Shown here: positions 49,401 to 62,269 of the stretch, piece by piece | How the letters are laid out: every line of letters begins with the position of its first letter | Position numbering within the stretch: the stretch's first letter is position 1 | DNA from: Polytrichum commune | Lineage: Eukaryota; Streptophyta; Polytrichopsida; Polytrichales; Polytrichaceae | Direction of reading: 5' to 3' | NCBI GenBank assembly: GCA_950295325.1 | Contig: OX485804.1 | Location: 38,440,001 to 38,504,000 of the forward strand | Length of the DNA stretch: 64,000 nt | Made by a program: the position numbers and the translations under genes | Notes under the pieces: model-generated | Seen by the model: only the letters and a program-made list of their open reading frames with translations | Told to the model about the DNA's origin: nothing | The model's database searches: none

Positions 49401-51514
49401 TTAACCTTCTAGAAAGCCGTAATGAAGTTATAAATTCAGGAATACAAAAACAAAAGTTGTATCCCAAACATGCCTATAATTTATAGAAAGAATTGTAAAT
49501 TTCTATAAAAATAATTTTATTAGAATTAATTATTGGAGAGACAATGGTGGGTACATCATCAGTCGGCAAATCCAATCGAGGGGCGGATAGTTTTTTGGCA
49601 AGATTATGGTATCCGCATCTCATCTCAGTTTTATGGTCAATCCCATTTTAGTTTGGCCGAATGGAAAACAGTCTTGAGCGGTTTTAATCAGCAGTTGTTA
49701 CAGCCTGATTTTGTCCCTACTCTTCTTTCAAACAATGTCCAACGTCTGTCTATAGCCCCAAGTAACGATCTTAGGGCATGCCCATGAGAGATAGTAAGCA
49801 ACCCGCCAAAAATAATGTATTATATGGTGTTTAGGGTGTTTGGGGAGCCCTCCATCTTGGGCGGGGCAGCTCATCTTGAGTCAGAGCCCACCAAAGCCTA
49901 GGCATACCCCCGGTATAATTAGGAAGCAATCAATAAGACAACGACACCTATTATCTGACATGGGATAAAGTAGGATATCGGAGTATCTGATATTAAAGTA
50001 ATCTCTTGGCGGGCCGGAGGAGGGTCGCCATATGAATCATTTATGGCGTTGGAAGGCCTTTACTATACCCGGGCCGGTTCTAAATTATGCTGGACCGGAC
50101 ATTGGTGGGGCTCAATTTATGCCGGTACCGCCACCTAAGAACCCGGGATGCCCCATTTTTGGCGTTGGCATGCCCCATGGCGAGGCTGCTGGGGACGCCC
50201 TTACATGCTCACATTATTTGTTTCAGCATAACAAGACTATCAATAGGTTGGAGAGGTATATTCGAGAGGCGGCAACTTATAGGCGTCATCTTTTGAACTT
50301 ACATGGTCAAATCCAACTAAAATTACCTCCACCAAGTTTTTTCTATTCCCCATGTTGTTCCAAATCTGTCCTTAGTAGGGAGTCCATTTATTTTGAGGTA
50401 TCTTAGCCAATATCCCAAGATATTTGATGATCCAACCGAAGTATCAATGCCCACTTGGACAACCATTAGTTGGCTACTGAAGGATTATGGCCTATCCAGA
50501 ACAGAGAATGTTCCTGCAGATATTCATTATCAAAGAATCTCAAGGCAATGGTCTTCGAATCCACCGCCAGTTGTGATAGATCATCCTCATTTTCGCTCAT
50601 GTCCTAGGAGATACAAGTGAAACCCACATGTCACTTTGACAAGTCTTGAGTACAACTAGCCAATAATACCAGGACCTAAGGCAACCGCAATGGAGTGTCA
50701 GGCAACTCACCGCAAATTTTTTGAAGCCCATATTCAACATTTTGATACGGTATGTTTCCGAGCTGCAGTGTTTTGTAACGCTTTTGCCGATTGGTGTGGC
50801 CAATAGAATGTGACGATTGACGTCAATCAATTTTTTGAAAGTCAACACGGGTTTTTTTCTACTCTTGAAATTGCAATATAGACCAACGCGATGGATAAGA
50901 GTAGTGGAGGTCATGGCAATTATCCATTTCATAGCAAAGGCTCATAAATGTTTGATTAACGAGTTTCCTCATACCAAAGCATGTCCTTTCGAACGATTTC
51001 TGAGATGGCAACGTAATCACGCCCCTGAACTTGTGGAAAAAGACGAGGATCTTTACAGGGATGTAGAGAAAATGAAGATCCGCAATAACAAGAGGGCAAC
51101 CGAGGTTTTCCCTCCAGCTCAAGGTCCCTCTTTCAAACAAATGCGGAGATAAGTTGTTGAGGGACCAACAACAAGATAAGTGGAGGGCTATGTAGAGCGA
51201 TTTTTTGCATTTTGTTGTTTTAAACAGGAAGTCAATGGGACAAAAGGACATGCCGCTTGTGATATTGGTATATATTGATTGTTCATTAAAACCTTAAGGG
51301 AATTAAAGCCAACTTAGAATTTCACCACCTTTAAGAATTAAATTACTTAAGCATTATTCGTAAGAATGACAAATAAAATGAATTGGTGAATTAAATGTTT
51401 TAAGATCTAGGAGTATGGAATTAGAACAGTAAACAAATAAGTTGAATTTATGAATGATGTGAGAATATATTAACATGCATAAGTGATTTTGACTTATTGA
51501 CATGAGAAGAAAAA
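43415..51514. other. AT-rich stretch with short unrecognised open frames
   Basis: No gene can be assembled. Open frames at 48486-48938 (150 codons), 49533-49787, 50032-50406 and 50817-51152 lie on the + strand and look more protein-like than chance. The last includes a charged stretch with FERFLRWQRNHAPELVEKDE. They may be pieces of one or more decayed mobile-element genes. I recognise no family. Confidence 0.35.
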
Positions 51515-51750
51515 AATTATGATTGCATTGGCCAAGACTAGATAAGAGACCATCGTCGAACTGTAAAATTAATATCTTAATTACTCAATGAAACTGATAA
51601 TCCTGAAAGGATGACCATATTGTCTTTTCAAGTTACATTAAATGGAATTAATTAATGATAGACTATGGATTACGCCAAAGTGCCTTTGGCTTTGGTAAAG
51701 AGACAAAAATGAGTTACTTATGCAAGATCATTGACTATGGTTGTGCCTAT
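51515..51750 (-). repeat. Dispersed repeat, inverted copy of 1-235
   Basis: See the copy at 1-235. Conserved blocks here include TTTGGCTTTGGTAAAGAGA, read on the + strand. No coding sequence. Confidence 0.6.
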
Positions 51751-54499
51751 GCCCGTGCACCACACTTGGTCCAATTAAAATAAACTCACTGCCAGACCAT
51801 TGCCTAGAAAATTAAAGTGAGTTGAGTGACTGTTACAATTGCATGTACTGATATGAAGATATTTTTAAAGTTTTTATCCCTTACCCATCATCCAATTATC
51901 CGTCCTATTCCAAAATAAATTGAAATAATCTTGTATTTTCTCTAATAAACCTTATCTGAAACACCTAGATGATATACAAATCACCCTTTAAGTCTTCCCT
52001 TAGTGTTTTCATTGGTTTGTTTTAACCAAAACTTAAACTACAAAGAGAATATTAGAATGTGGGTAGATGATAATACGCCAGTCAAATAAGCCATATGTCT
52101 ATAAAATGTGGCAAGAAGTAATACAATATCATTTTATCAAGATTTTGGTTTGTAGTATAATATAGTATATACATTATTTTACAAATGTATATTTAATTTT
52201 GTCATTCACTGCAATCTAATGATTCATGAAATATAATATTTTACGTAATGTAATGTATTATTTTCAAATTTTTGGCCCTCTTGAGCTTTAGTCATTTAGT
52301 CATTATGTCATCTATTCAAGCAATAATATAGTTTTGTTATCTTGATTTATATTGTCTTTGAGTCATGTTATCATGATAACATGGTGTCATTAAATTCCGA
52401 TGCCCTTTAGTTGTTTATGTAAATTGTTATACAATGTAATATTATTTTAGTCATTCATAATTGTAGTAATGCATACATCATGTATTTCTAGTATTCATAG
52501 TATGGTCATCTAGTTATTGAATCATTTAGTCATTTAGTATACTCATTCAATCTTGGAGTCATGCAATCTTCATTTCTATTGTCATTTAATAATGTCATAA
52601 TTATAACATGGTATCACTAAGTCATGAGGTGCTTTAAATGTTCAATTATATAGTCATACATTGTAGTATTGCTTTAGTCATTTAGGATTGTGGTTATGCT
52701 ATTCCCGTGTCCTTTAGGGATTCACACTATAGTCATTTAGTCATTTAATCATTAAGTCATTTGGTCATTTAGTCATTTAGTCTTGTACTGTAATTTTTCA
52801 ATTATATAGCCATGTAGTCTATCAATCATTAAAAGTTTCATCGTAAATCCAATAGTCTCATATAACAGTCTTTGGACATGGTTGGTGTTGAAGACAGTGA
52901 AGGATACGTACAAATAATTGGGTTAATGATTGGAAGACAAAAAACGGTGCAAGAGAATGATGAGTGGAGTGAACCACTGACAATGAAGGACAAAGGACAA
53001 CAAATCAAACCTTACTACAAGAGCTAGATTGTCAGCACAGGTTGATCTTAACGAGTTTAGCAAGTTTCGCCTAATGACCTTGACATTGTATCTTTATGGG
53101 TAGAGAAGATGATGTTGCTCACTCGAGATGAAATCGCCTAACCTTTTCCATAGAATTACGATCAATTTTGAACCCTTGTGTAAACCATTCCTAGTGGTGA
53201 CATGGTTTATCTACACTAAGTCCTCCATACTAAACCCACCAATAAGAGGGTTTTGAACTTTCTCTCTCAGTGCCAAAATAATGTTGACGTGTTTTGCTTA
53301 GAATGATGTTGGGTCAATGTGTTCCAAGTCATTTAATGTATAGGCATTCCTCTAATGGGAGAAGGTTGCAACTTGAAGCCATTGCAAGTTCCAAACTCAA
53401 CCAATATGCCATCAACCAATTGTGCCTGTCACTATTGTGTATGTTGACAGAAGGTGCTGCATCATTTACTACGGTGTCCTCGTTCAACAAGAGTGTGTGC
53501 ATTGACATGGAGGGTCACAACATGGAACTACAGAACAATAACACGAAAAGGACAAACAAACCATCAGTGTAACCTAACTCTCAAATCCCATATCCGATAA
53601 TTGCGGTGTAACCTATTTTTCAGATCCCATATCCGATACTTGCAAGACATGTCATGAATGACATAAAAGTGAAGGGCATTGTTGGATGTGTATGGTAGGT
53701 GGTTGTGTCCTATGTCGTTTGAGCGTTTGTAGCCATGGACAAAACAATGCTAGTTGCGTCCATCAACTGTGCCAACCACGTCAGGGGGCAAGCAACTTGT
53801 TTTTTTGTCCTACCCTGCCGCCTATAAGTTCGTGGGGGTACTTTAGCGTCCCCCCTTAATCATCACCACTACCTTCTCATAGAAAACCACCAACTATAAC
53901 GCCCAAAAGTCAAGCCTACAAATCATTGATTTCAGTTTATCCCAAGACTATAACCCCACCACCACAACTCAATGGAAAAAAACTGAAATACCAAACACTA
54001 ATCAACATTCTAAAAAATGTTGGATGATATGCCACATTCACTATTATCACAATAGGCATCTGATATGGCATCCACACAAACAACATCACCAAATTACTGA
54101 ACGATTCTATATTTTCTCTAACATCTATTCATGCTTGCATTCAAATACCTCACCTTACTCATGCCCAACATCCAAAATCTTGACATAACACCAACTACTA
54201 GTACTCCCCACCTTATAGCACACATCAAAACCACCACATATAAACACCAAAATCTCAAGAATGAGCCCTACAACATGATGCCCAAACCCAATTTTATAGT
54301 TGAGATGAAGGGATATACAACCTCTTGGAGTCACCCCCGGGAATTGAACCCCTCACGTTTTGCAACCAAAAATAAACCTTTATGTCATAACACCCACCCT
54401 CGAAGTACACAACATTGCTATTAAAAAACCCATATACCCCCCAACTCTTGGTCTTTACTTACTATAAGGATCACCTGTGACAGGATGCAATAGCATTTC
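51751..54499. other. Intergenic, no gene seen
   Basis: Very AT-rich. 52270-52800 is a degenerate run of 'agtcatttagtcatt' phrases. The longest open frame (97 codons, 54131-54424) is unrecognised. Confidence 0.4.
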
Positions 54500-54508
54500 T
54501 CCATAGCC
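54500..54508. other. 9-bp target site duplication, left (TCCATAGCC)
   Basis: Identical to 62099-62107. Nine bases is the diagnostic duplication length of Mutator-like elements. Confidence 0.9.
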
Positions 54509-54635
54509 GGCTAGGGTGAACCAACTCCTATACCCGTACCCTCTGTGGATGAAGGCCTCGCGGATGATACTGAAAACTTCATCCTTCTTTATGGAAAAGC
54601 CCCCCCCCCCTTAGAAAGCCTATCCTTATGGCATG
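54509..54635 (+). repeat. MULE terminal inverted repeat, left
   Basis: Pairs with 61972-62098. Long exact blocks include GGATGAAGGCCTCGCGGATG. A C-run of ten or more bases (from 54600) is matched by a G-run in the other terminus. Confidence 0.9.
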
Positions 54636-54862
54636 TAGAATCTCTTTGTCATCCCTCATCCCTTGGCACAAGAAGGAAAGCAAGCAAAGCCTTGCAAAGT
54701 TCTTGCAAAGTTCTTGATGCCATGTTGAGGTTCTTTGTGCTTAGGGTTTCAAAAAAGAAAGGTGAGTGAGATGTCCAAATAAGATGCTTGAGGGTTTAGG
54801 GTGTGGGAAGAAAACATCTCCAGAGAAAAAATTGAGACGGCTCGAATGTTGGGGAATTGCAG

Positions 54863-54926
54863 CTTCAGAACAACGGCTGCAGCTGGAAGTGACTTACCCA
54901 ATTAGCAGTGGCATTGTTCAAAATTG
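54863..54926 (+). pseudogene. Captured exon resembling actin-related protein 2 (ARP2)
   Basis: A 64-nt exon-like segment follows TTGCAG and is closed by the strong donor TG|GTAAGA. It reads ASEQRLQLEVTYPISSGIVQNW. The LEVxYPxxxGIVxNW pattern is the conserved actin-fold segment before the DDM motif and is closest in my reading to ARP2 of the Arp2/3 complex. No other ARP2 exon is seen nearby, so this is a fragment. It is probably a host exon picked up by the surrounding MULE. Confidence 0.55.
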
Positions 54927-55476
54927 GTAAGATAAATCTGCTACATTTGTACAATTTTGTGTTAGGATTTTAGAGAGGCAAGTGTCTAAGCTTCTACTTG
55001 CAGAAATGAACTCTCTGCACTGCAAATAATATAACTCTCTGTTCATTTCGTTTGGGCAGGGGGAATATATAAGGTCGCTTTTTGTTCCAATGGCGTGTTT
55101 GTTTAAGTTAGACGTGGCTCTGAACCCCAACTTATACTCCAAGTGCAACCTCCTTATACTCTTGACTCAGAGTGTATCATGTTCTTTTGTAGGGCTTGTA
55201 GAAAGCAAGAACATGCCAAACTCACAAGATGGTAGAAGAATGCAATAACTTTCTAATATTGATCTTTAGTGGCACATACAGAGAACAGATTGAGTTTAGG
55301 TTTAGAGGATCCATATTGTACCTCTTGGCTATTTTGAAAGGTCTAATTTGTTATGCATTTCAGTTTTGATGTATCAGAGAAAGAGGACAGAGTTGTGAGG
55401 ATAAGGTGTGCGGGACACAACTGTCTTGGACTTACTATTGATGTACGTCACAGCTGAAAACGTATTTTTCTTGCAG

Positions 55477-55670
55477 TGACTGAGCTAAGGTTGGAGCTTC
55501 ATGGGGAAGATGTAGACAAGCTGGTATTGGAGTCATTATTTGAGGTGTGCTTTTCTTGCACACTATTTGTAAGGATTTTTTGAGTAGTCAATTCTTTCTA
55601 AGAATGTAAATGTTATCTTCTGCAGTATTTTTTGCATCATGTAGAAGGTGGCCTCAACCTCAATTTTCAT
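55477..55670 (+). pseudogene. Captured exon pair of an unrecognised gene
   Basis: Exon-like segments 55477-55544 and 55626 to about 55670 are separated by an 81-bp GT-AG interval with good acceptors (TTCTTGCAG and TTCTGCAG). They join in phase and read TELRLELHGEDVDKLVLES and onward into HHVEGGLNLNFHVLH. A further exon-like piece at 55364-55405 (FDVSEKEDRVVRIR) does not join in frame. I do not recognise the source gene. Confidence 0.35.
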
Positions 55671-56567
55671 GTATTGCATTCAATTTCCTGTCTCAATTTG
55701 TGTTTTAAGACAAATACAATTGATGAGGTCTAACGGCCAGCATGAAAATTGAAGAGTAGATACTTTGTAAATGAAAGGATAACGTTAAGTAGAAATGCTA
55801 GCACAAATTCTGCGCATGTCGAAGTAGTTATGCTCATTGGTATTACTTCATGTGAGCGTTTGCTCAAGTTTGACATCATGGGTGGCGAACAAATTCTCAT
55901 CGAAATTGGACACAAGACATCGAGCCAGGCTTTTATTTCGCCATCATTGCTTCAGACTAGTTACATGTTTGTGTCGTCCCCTTGACACCTGAACACAATA
56001 ATTAACAATGGACTTCCAAACAATAGGCCCGGATATGGCTCTTAGCCGAAGACTCTATCTAGATTTTAAATAGTTTGATAATTTCCAGGCAAGCTGTAAT
56101 AGCTCAGTTAGCCTCGTTAGTGCAGAAAAAGATAATGTACCTCCTTGTGAATATTGAGCAGCTTGTGGATGATTCAATTTAGTTAAAAGAATGAGAAACT
56201 TATATGCACGGTAGCAGAGGGCTCACTCACTTGTTGCCGTGTTAGGCAGTTGCATAGTCTTCTTCCCTTGGTAATATTGTTAGTATCTCCTTTCAATGTC
56301 AAGTTTTTTGAAATACTGTCACGTATTGCATCAAAAATCAGAATATATTGATAGGATTTGTGTCAAGTTTTTTAGGATCGTGTCACGTATAGCATAAATA
56401 TCAGAATATAGTGGTAAGATTGTCGTCACATTTTTCATTTCATATCATAGCATGTATGCCAAAAACATTAACTAATCATTAAAGTGATCGTAATGAAACA
56501 TTATAATTATACAAAATTCACTTGCAAGTTTCTGTTTCATTCTAATGTTGGTTTTTGAAGTTTTCAG

Positions 56568-57500
56568 ATGGCTTCATCTACTCCTGCCAACCTAGTGGAG
56601 AATCTCGACAACCTCTCACTTGCAGTCAATAATGAGCATTGGATGTTTTCAACAAAAGAAGACAAATTTTTGTGTTTGATTGATACTTGCAAATCTAAAT
56701 GGTATGGGGCAAAAAATCATTTTCACAAGCATATGTTTTTGCATAATTTGCATGTGGCTTGAGATATCTCTGGATGTCCCAAAAAAATCATAGGTAAGTC
56801 ACGCATTTACAATATAAGAAGTATAATGCTCTTGTCTTGAGCGATGAAATGACAAGAAAACAGAAAGAACTCAATTAACAAGAGAATAAATGGTTCAAAG
56901 AAGCAACAAAGGCTTGGGAAACCTTGATATCTTTGGAAGTTGTTCACAAAAATAAGGAGAAGCCTATTTTGGCAACCATTTTGGATCCGGTCTTAGAAAC
57001 GTTTTTGGCATTCAAGAATGGGATCACTATATTTTTCCGGCTCGCTTCAACAAACTTTCCATTGCAACTAACTTTGCTGAACATTTAAGATCCACGAAAA
57101 TGATTCCCGGTGTGGGACCTTTGAAACAGACTTGGGAATAATTGATGTGGAAAGAACGCGAAACATTCCGCGAAGAATATGTTGATGATCTTCTTCGGTG
57201 AAATAAAAAAATTGAGCATACGAGATTGTAAGTTTTCTATTATATTTTCTTTTATGATTATTTTTTGAAATTAATGACTTGAAATATGATATATATATCT
57301 AATTTGTTTGAATTAAAAAAAAAAGGAGATGGCGTGAGAATTATATACAATCCATACTGAATGCCCACCGCATTCAGTATGAGATGAAGGCTCCGGAACG
57401 AATATAACGTATAGCACAAACTTGTGCTAGCTATGCGACTCGTCATCCGGAATTGATGGAGAATATCTACAATCAGGATGTTGAAGCAAATAACGATTAA
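56568..57500 (+). pseudogene. Decayed second gene of the MULE, unrecognised
   Basis: Starts MASSTPANLVENLDN at 56568 and has a Trp/acidic-rich start (HWMFSTKEDKFLCLID). After frameshifts it continues with EKPILATILDPVLETFLAF and KERETFREEYVDDLL. After a probable intron (GTAAGT at 57227) it continues with RWRENYIQSILNAH and ends DVEANND at 57500. Several stops and shifts break it. It runs toward the transposase, tail to tail. It could be an accessory MULE gene or a captured host gene. No domain is named. Confidence 0.45.
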
Positions 57501-58789
57501 TATAGTTATGGAATTTAGGGTTTAGGTTTTGGTCACCATTTAAGATCAAATGTATTCCTTTTATTTTGATTCAAACCATTTTACGGTTGGAATTTTTCAT
57601 ATGGTTTGTAATAAAATACTAAAGTTTTTTTTAATATCAAGATTCTTTAATGGTCAGTTTAATTGTTTGTTTGATTGTTTGATTGATTGTATAAGAGTTA
57701 GTTTGATTAATTGTTTGATTAATTATGTACGAGTTAGTTAGTTTGATTGGTTGTTTAAGAGTTAGTTTAATTGTTTGATTGTTTTAGATATTGTTTAGGC
57801 TTTGTCTATATCATCATTTTCTTGACTACAACTTGTCAATTGAGATATTGGCTCGTCATCTCACCCTTTAGTCTTCCCGTGCCAAGAAGGTTCGCCATTA
57901 GCCTTTCCATGCCAACAAAGATTATGGTGGTTATATTCTTTTCTAAATAATGATTTCATCTATCTCCTTCGCACCCTCCAAGTATGCACGGGAATGTGAG
58001 TAGTAGGTTGTGTGTGTGTGTCTTAAGCTCTTGCCTAGGAGCGTATGCTAAGGTGTTGCCTATGTAGATTTTTGTTGTGTGTGTAATACCGCAGCCTTGT
58101 GATACACAATGAAGTAAAGAGAGAACTTACTTCACAATGTTATTTGACATTTGGTTAAGCTCCTTGATTTTTTTCAAATATAAGTTCAAGTTTTAGAATA
58201 TATTAAAGTCCTTTTGTGTAAGTAATATGCATCTTGTTGTAGAAGTCTTCCAATATTAGGGTTAGTTTGATTGTGTGTAAGTAGTAAGCTCATGAAGCAA
58301 ATGGTCACACGCACGTTTTCAATTTGTATATCATCTTGCAATAATTGTACGTTTTATATTCTATTAGAAATGAGTGTTAAAAAAAAAAACATCTTTGAAA
58401 GAAATTAGAATATATGTTCAATAGAATTTGTCAAATTATTGCTATTCCATCAAGTATAGTATACGAAATCAAAACTAATGTAATTGTTCGTCAGATTATT
58501 TCTATTATGTCAGGTATAGCATATGAAATCATAACTACTATAAGGGATCGTCAAAATTAAAATTGTGCCGTCTATCTCAAATGCTCTAACACAACACAAA
58601 TGATGATCTAAAACTAAAGCACATTTTCATTTAAATAAAACAAACATCAAAATAGAATGTTTTATTATCAACAAAATGATATCCACCAATATTATCTTTT
58701 GAAAATATACACACCCTAAATTTGAAAACGCACATTTTTCATTTCAAATTCCTAAAACCCAAAAACTAAAATATCATGGGAACTTACAT

Positions 58790-61322
58790 TTTTTGCATGA
58801 AACCATATAAGACTCGTAAAAATCCTTCATTCTTTGCATCGTATTTGATCCATCTTCATTTATTCGTTGGAACATCATATTCGGGTGCAAATCATCCGCT
58901 TGTCCTTGAATTCGTATTTTATGAATGTCCGTCAAAACTCGAGTAAGTATTGCATGAGTATGTTGAACGAGTTGTTGACCTCGTTCTTCGCACTCAAATT
59001 TGATTGCTGCAAATACGTCTTCAACTTGGCGTAGGATACCTTCTTGCGTAAGTGATTAAAATATATTAACATTTGGAACTTCATCTTCAAAAACATTGGT
59101 ATCATGTAAAATTTTAAGATTATCGTCAATTTCTTCATTGTCATCGTTTTAAAAAAAACTCTTTGGGAACGTACGCATCAAACATAGCCAATAAACCTCA
59201 TCTTTGTGTTCCGTAATATGTTCCACAAAACTCCAAAAGAGGATTTTCGGAAACATCGGTATTTTACAATATGATGATACATTGATGCTTATAAAAATTT
59301 CTACATAATTCCCATGGATACGAACAACATACGTATTTAGAATATGGTCGATCAACCTCGTACAAATAATTCGAATAAATGAATTTCACATTCCAATTTT
59401 TTTTTTGATATGTTGGTGATATAATGTATTTAGACAAAATATTTCTAGTCTTTATAATGTTTTTTTGAAGTGTATCTTCGACGGCTTTGTTTACAACAAA
59501 ACCGTTAAATTTTAGCTCCATAAAATAGGTGTAATGATTGGAAACTAGATTTGAAAGGTGTCACACGTACTAATCTACTCTCCAACCTCGTAATTCCCGC
59601 ACATCTGCATTTAATCACATTTTCAATGCACCATAATAAGACTCAATACTAGATTGAATATCTATGTTTGAATGTAGTACCCTCCGCGTACTTATTGTCC
59701 AAAGATCTACAATAAGAACGTTTAAAAATGAATGTTAGTTTTTCAACATACATTATAATATATATTATAATTTTATCAAAAATAAAAAAATTAGTAATAA
59801 AAATAAAAATACTAACAATTGAGAATTACCTATAATAGAAAAATATTTCGCAAAATCTTGAAGCATGACACCTCCGCGTTCTCACGTTTGTTTAGCACAA
59901 ACAATAATGCAATCATAAAGCAACTATTCTTCATCTTCATTTTGTAATTGGGCATACATGAATACTCACCAAAGATTAAAAGTTGTGTTTAGAACAGGAG
60001 GGTCTTTGATTTTTGATATTGTAGTTTTTTTTCAATTTTTCAAAATGTGCCATGCACAAAGAAAAATGTGAACATCGTTGTCTCACCAAACAAATCTACA
60101 TAACAAATATAAAATGTTAATGAAAGAGAAATATGAATATCATAGGTACAATCCATAATCTTGAATAATAAAATTTTGAAACAAAATAAATTTTGATAGC
60201 ATTGCGTTCGTAGATCGCATCATCCAGAATAAAACAATTTTTTCGCCATTGGGATACAATATTGACGGCTTTCAATCGTAAAGCCGTCAATCATTGTATC
60301 AAATCGTTTTATTTTTGTCTTGAGGTAATGATCCAAGCTATCGGCATTCCGTGTCAAAAATCATCAAAAATAAGTAATGTGAACAAATGATACTTCATAT
60401 GGTTTGTACCAAATGTAGCGTCCATTGACATAGCTCCATTATTATTCCACTTTAATATAATATCAAATTGCCATTGCATTTGAATACCCTAAGTAAATGG
60501 ATATCCAACCACATCATCTTATTTTTTAAAGAAAAAAATTGATTTTTTGTTCTCCAATGCCCACATTTGTATATTCAATGTATCGTGTTTGTTTCGATGC
60601 CAAACACCCATACGTTGTCTTTATTCATAATATCGAATATTTTGTAAATCAAGAAAATAATCTTTTGTCATTTGTTTTCCATGTTTAATTATTTCCATGT
60701 AAATCTTCTTGTGGACTTCATAAATATATTTTGAAATATGACCTTTATCTAATTGGTCTTTAAGCCAAACAACTAGTTGTTTACTAATGCGAGATTCAAA
60801 TTGAGATTTTTTTGAGGTAGAGTCCGGATCTTTAAGGCCATGTGCTATTGACCCATCTTTTATCTTATCTTCAACTACATAATAAGCAATATTTGCTACA
60901 TCTTGATACTTATACGATTGCTTCACAGAAAACCGAGCAAGACGATCTCTTTTGATAAAACGTTTATATAAATGATCAAATATATAATCTTCATGTCCAT
61001 ATGCACACTCATAATATGTGTGAGTAATAAAAGAATTAATCTGTGGACATTGAATATTTTTTTCTCCTACAATTGTATTCTCAATATTCCATCGCACTTT
61101 ACCTTCAAATTCCAAGCCTTGACCATCTATAAAATCCAGAACACGCTCCCACAAAATGAAAACAAATATAACCAAACACAAATTGGTAAATCCTTGCCTT
61201 GTTTTTTTTGTCCATTGAAGATCTTGAAATTTGATAGGGATTGATGTTGGATATTGGATATTCAAAGTAGTTTTCTTCCTCCCCATGATGACAAAGATAT
61301 AAACACATTCAACACCAAACAT
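58790..61322 (-). pseudogene. MULE transposase relic
   Basis: The first 233 codons are open (61322-60621), and the frame then breaks at several stops. Past the break, near 60420, is GAMSMDATFGTNHMKY followed by FTLLIFD and GMPIAWIITS, the core of the MULE transposase domain with the first catalytic Asp. FILDD near 60220 fits the second Asp. WHILKN near 60050 matches the conserved WH segment. At about 59290-59400, YEVDR followed by CCSYPWELCRNFYK is a degenerate SWIM zinc finger, as in FAR1/MULE proteins. At least three in-frame stops and frameshifts show it is inactive. It lies inside the 9-bp-flanked element at 54509-62098. Confidence 0.8.
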
Positions 61323-61971
61323 GAATATTTATAACAAAAGACTACTTCTATATGATTTTATATGTTACAAAAAAATATGAACCTTATTTGAAATTCAATC
61401 ATGTTGTTAGTACATGCTATATTTGACAGTATACGATCCTAAACTTGACAATGCCTTACATTACTTCTGGTTTTATATGCTATACATGATAGAATAGCAA
61501 AAATCTGACAAAATCCGAAATGACGGTATATTATGAATTTCACTTTATTTGAAAATATCATCAAATCCTCACAAATGCAAGAAAATATAATATTATAAGA
61601 AAAAAAATCGTTGCTTACCTCTTGTGAAACTCGGTGTAGATGAGTATATGAATGAGAGGTGGGCTCTTATATATGTTTGAAACCCTAAACCTTAATAAAG
61701 ATAGATGTATAGATAGTGAACATTTGCCTCATCATTTACGGCCATTAGATGTACGATGAAGAGATGTGAGGTTCATATCTTGCTCGTGTCATAAATATAG
61801 GGCTTTCAAACCATTCTCACTTAAAAGTATTTTGAAATTAAAGTAAGACGTCATAGAATGCTTCATCTTTATCTAAATTAAAGGAGACAATATTAATTGT
61901 TGATTCATGCATGACTTATAGTTAATCTAATACGGGCTTTAGATGCCAACTTGTGCAGGTCCTATATTTCC

Positions 61972-62098
61972 CATGCCATAAAGATAGGTTTTTTGAGGGG
62001 GGGGGGGCTTTCCCATAAAGAAGAATGAACTTTTGAGTGTCATCCGCGAGGCCTTCATCCCCCGAGGGTACGAGTGTAGGAGTTGGTTCACCCTAGCC
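61972..62098 (-). repeat. MULE terminal inverted repeat, right
   Basis: Inverse of 54509-54635. The outer end reads CACCCTAGCC and is followed directly by the TCCATAGCC duplication. Confidence 0.9.
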
Positions 62099-62107
62099 TC
62101 CATAGCC
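62099..62107. other. 9-bp target site duplication, right (TCCATAGCC)
   Basis: Exact match to 54500-54508. Confidence 0.9.
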
Positions 62108-62269
62108 ATGCTTAGTTAACCCGTTTCGGATTCACATACGAGTTTTTGGTGATAATCAAGGTGATGCACCCCCTTCATTCATGCCAAAATTAGAGGTTGG
62201 CGTCATCTCTCTCTCTCTCGATAATTTGAGGATGAAAAATATTGTCGCGACTTTAACATTGATGTTGAT

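Larger units (their letters stand above)
54509..62098 (-). mobile_element. Mutator-like element (MULE) with captured exons
   Basis: This 7590-bp element has ~127-bp inverted termini (54509-54635 and 61972-62098, about 85-90% alike) that begin GGCTAGGGTGAACCAACTCC. It is flanked by a perfect 9-bp duplication. Inside, on the minus strand, is a MULE transposase relic (58790-61322). A decayed second gene lies convergent on the + strand (56568-57500), and exon-like host fragments lie behind the left terminus. The transposase has several stops, so the copy is dead, but the perfect duplication shows that both ends are original. Confidence 0.9.

Noticed and set aside
54330-54352. tRNA T-arm-like sequence (GGGTTCAATTCCCGG on the minus strand)
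   Set aside because: It resembles a B box, but no A box, acceptor stem or anticodon arm can be drawn around it. At most it is a worn tRNA-derived SINE fragment.
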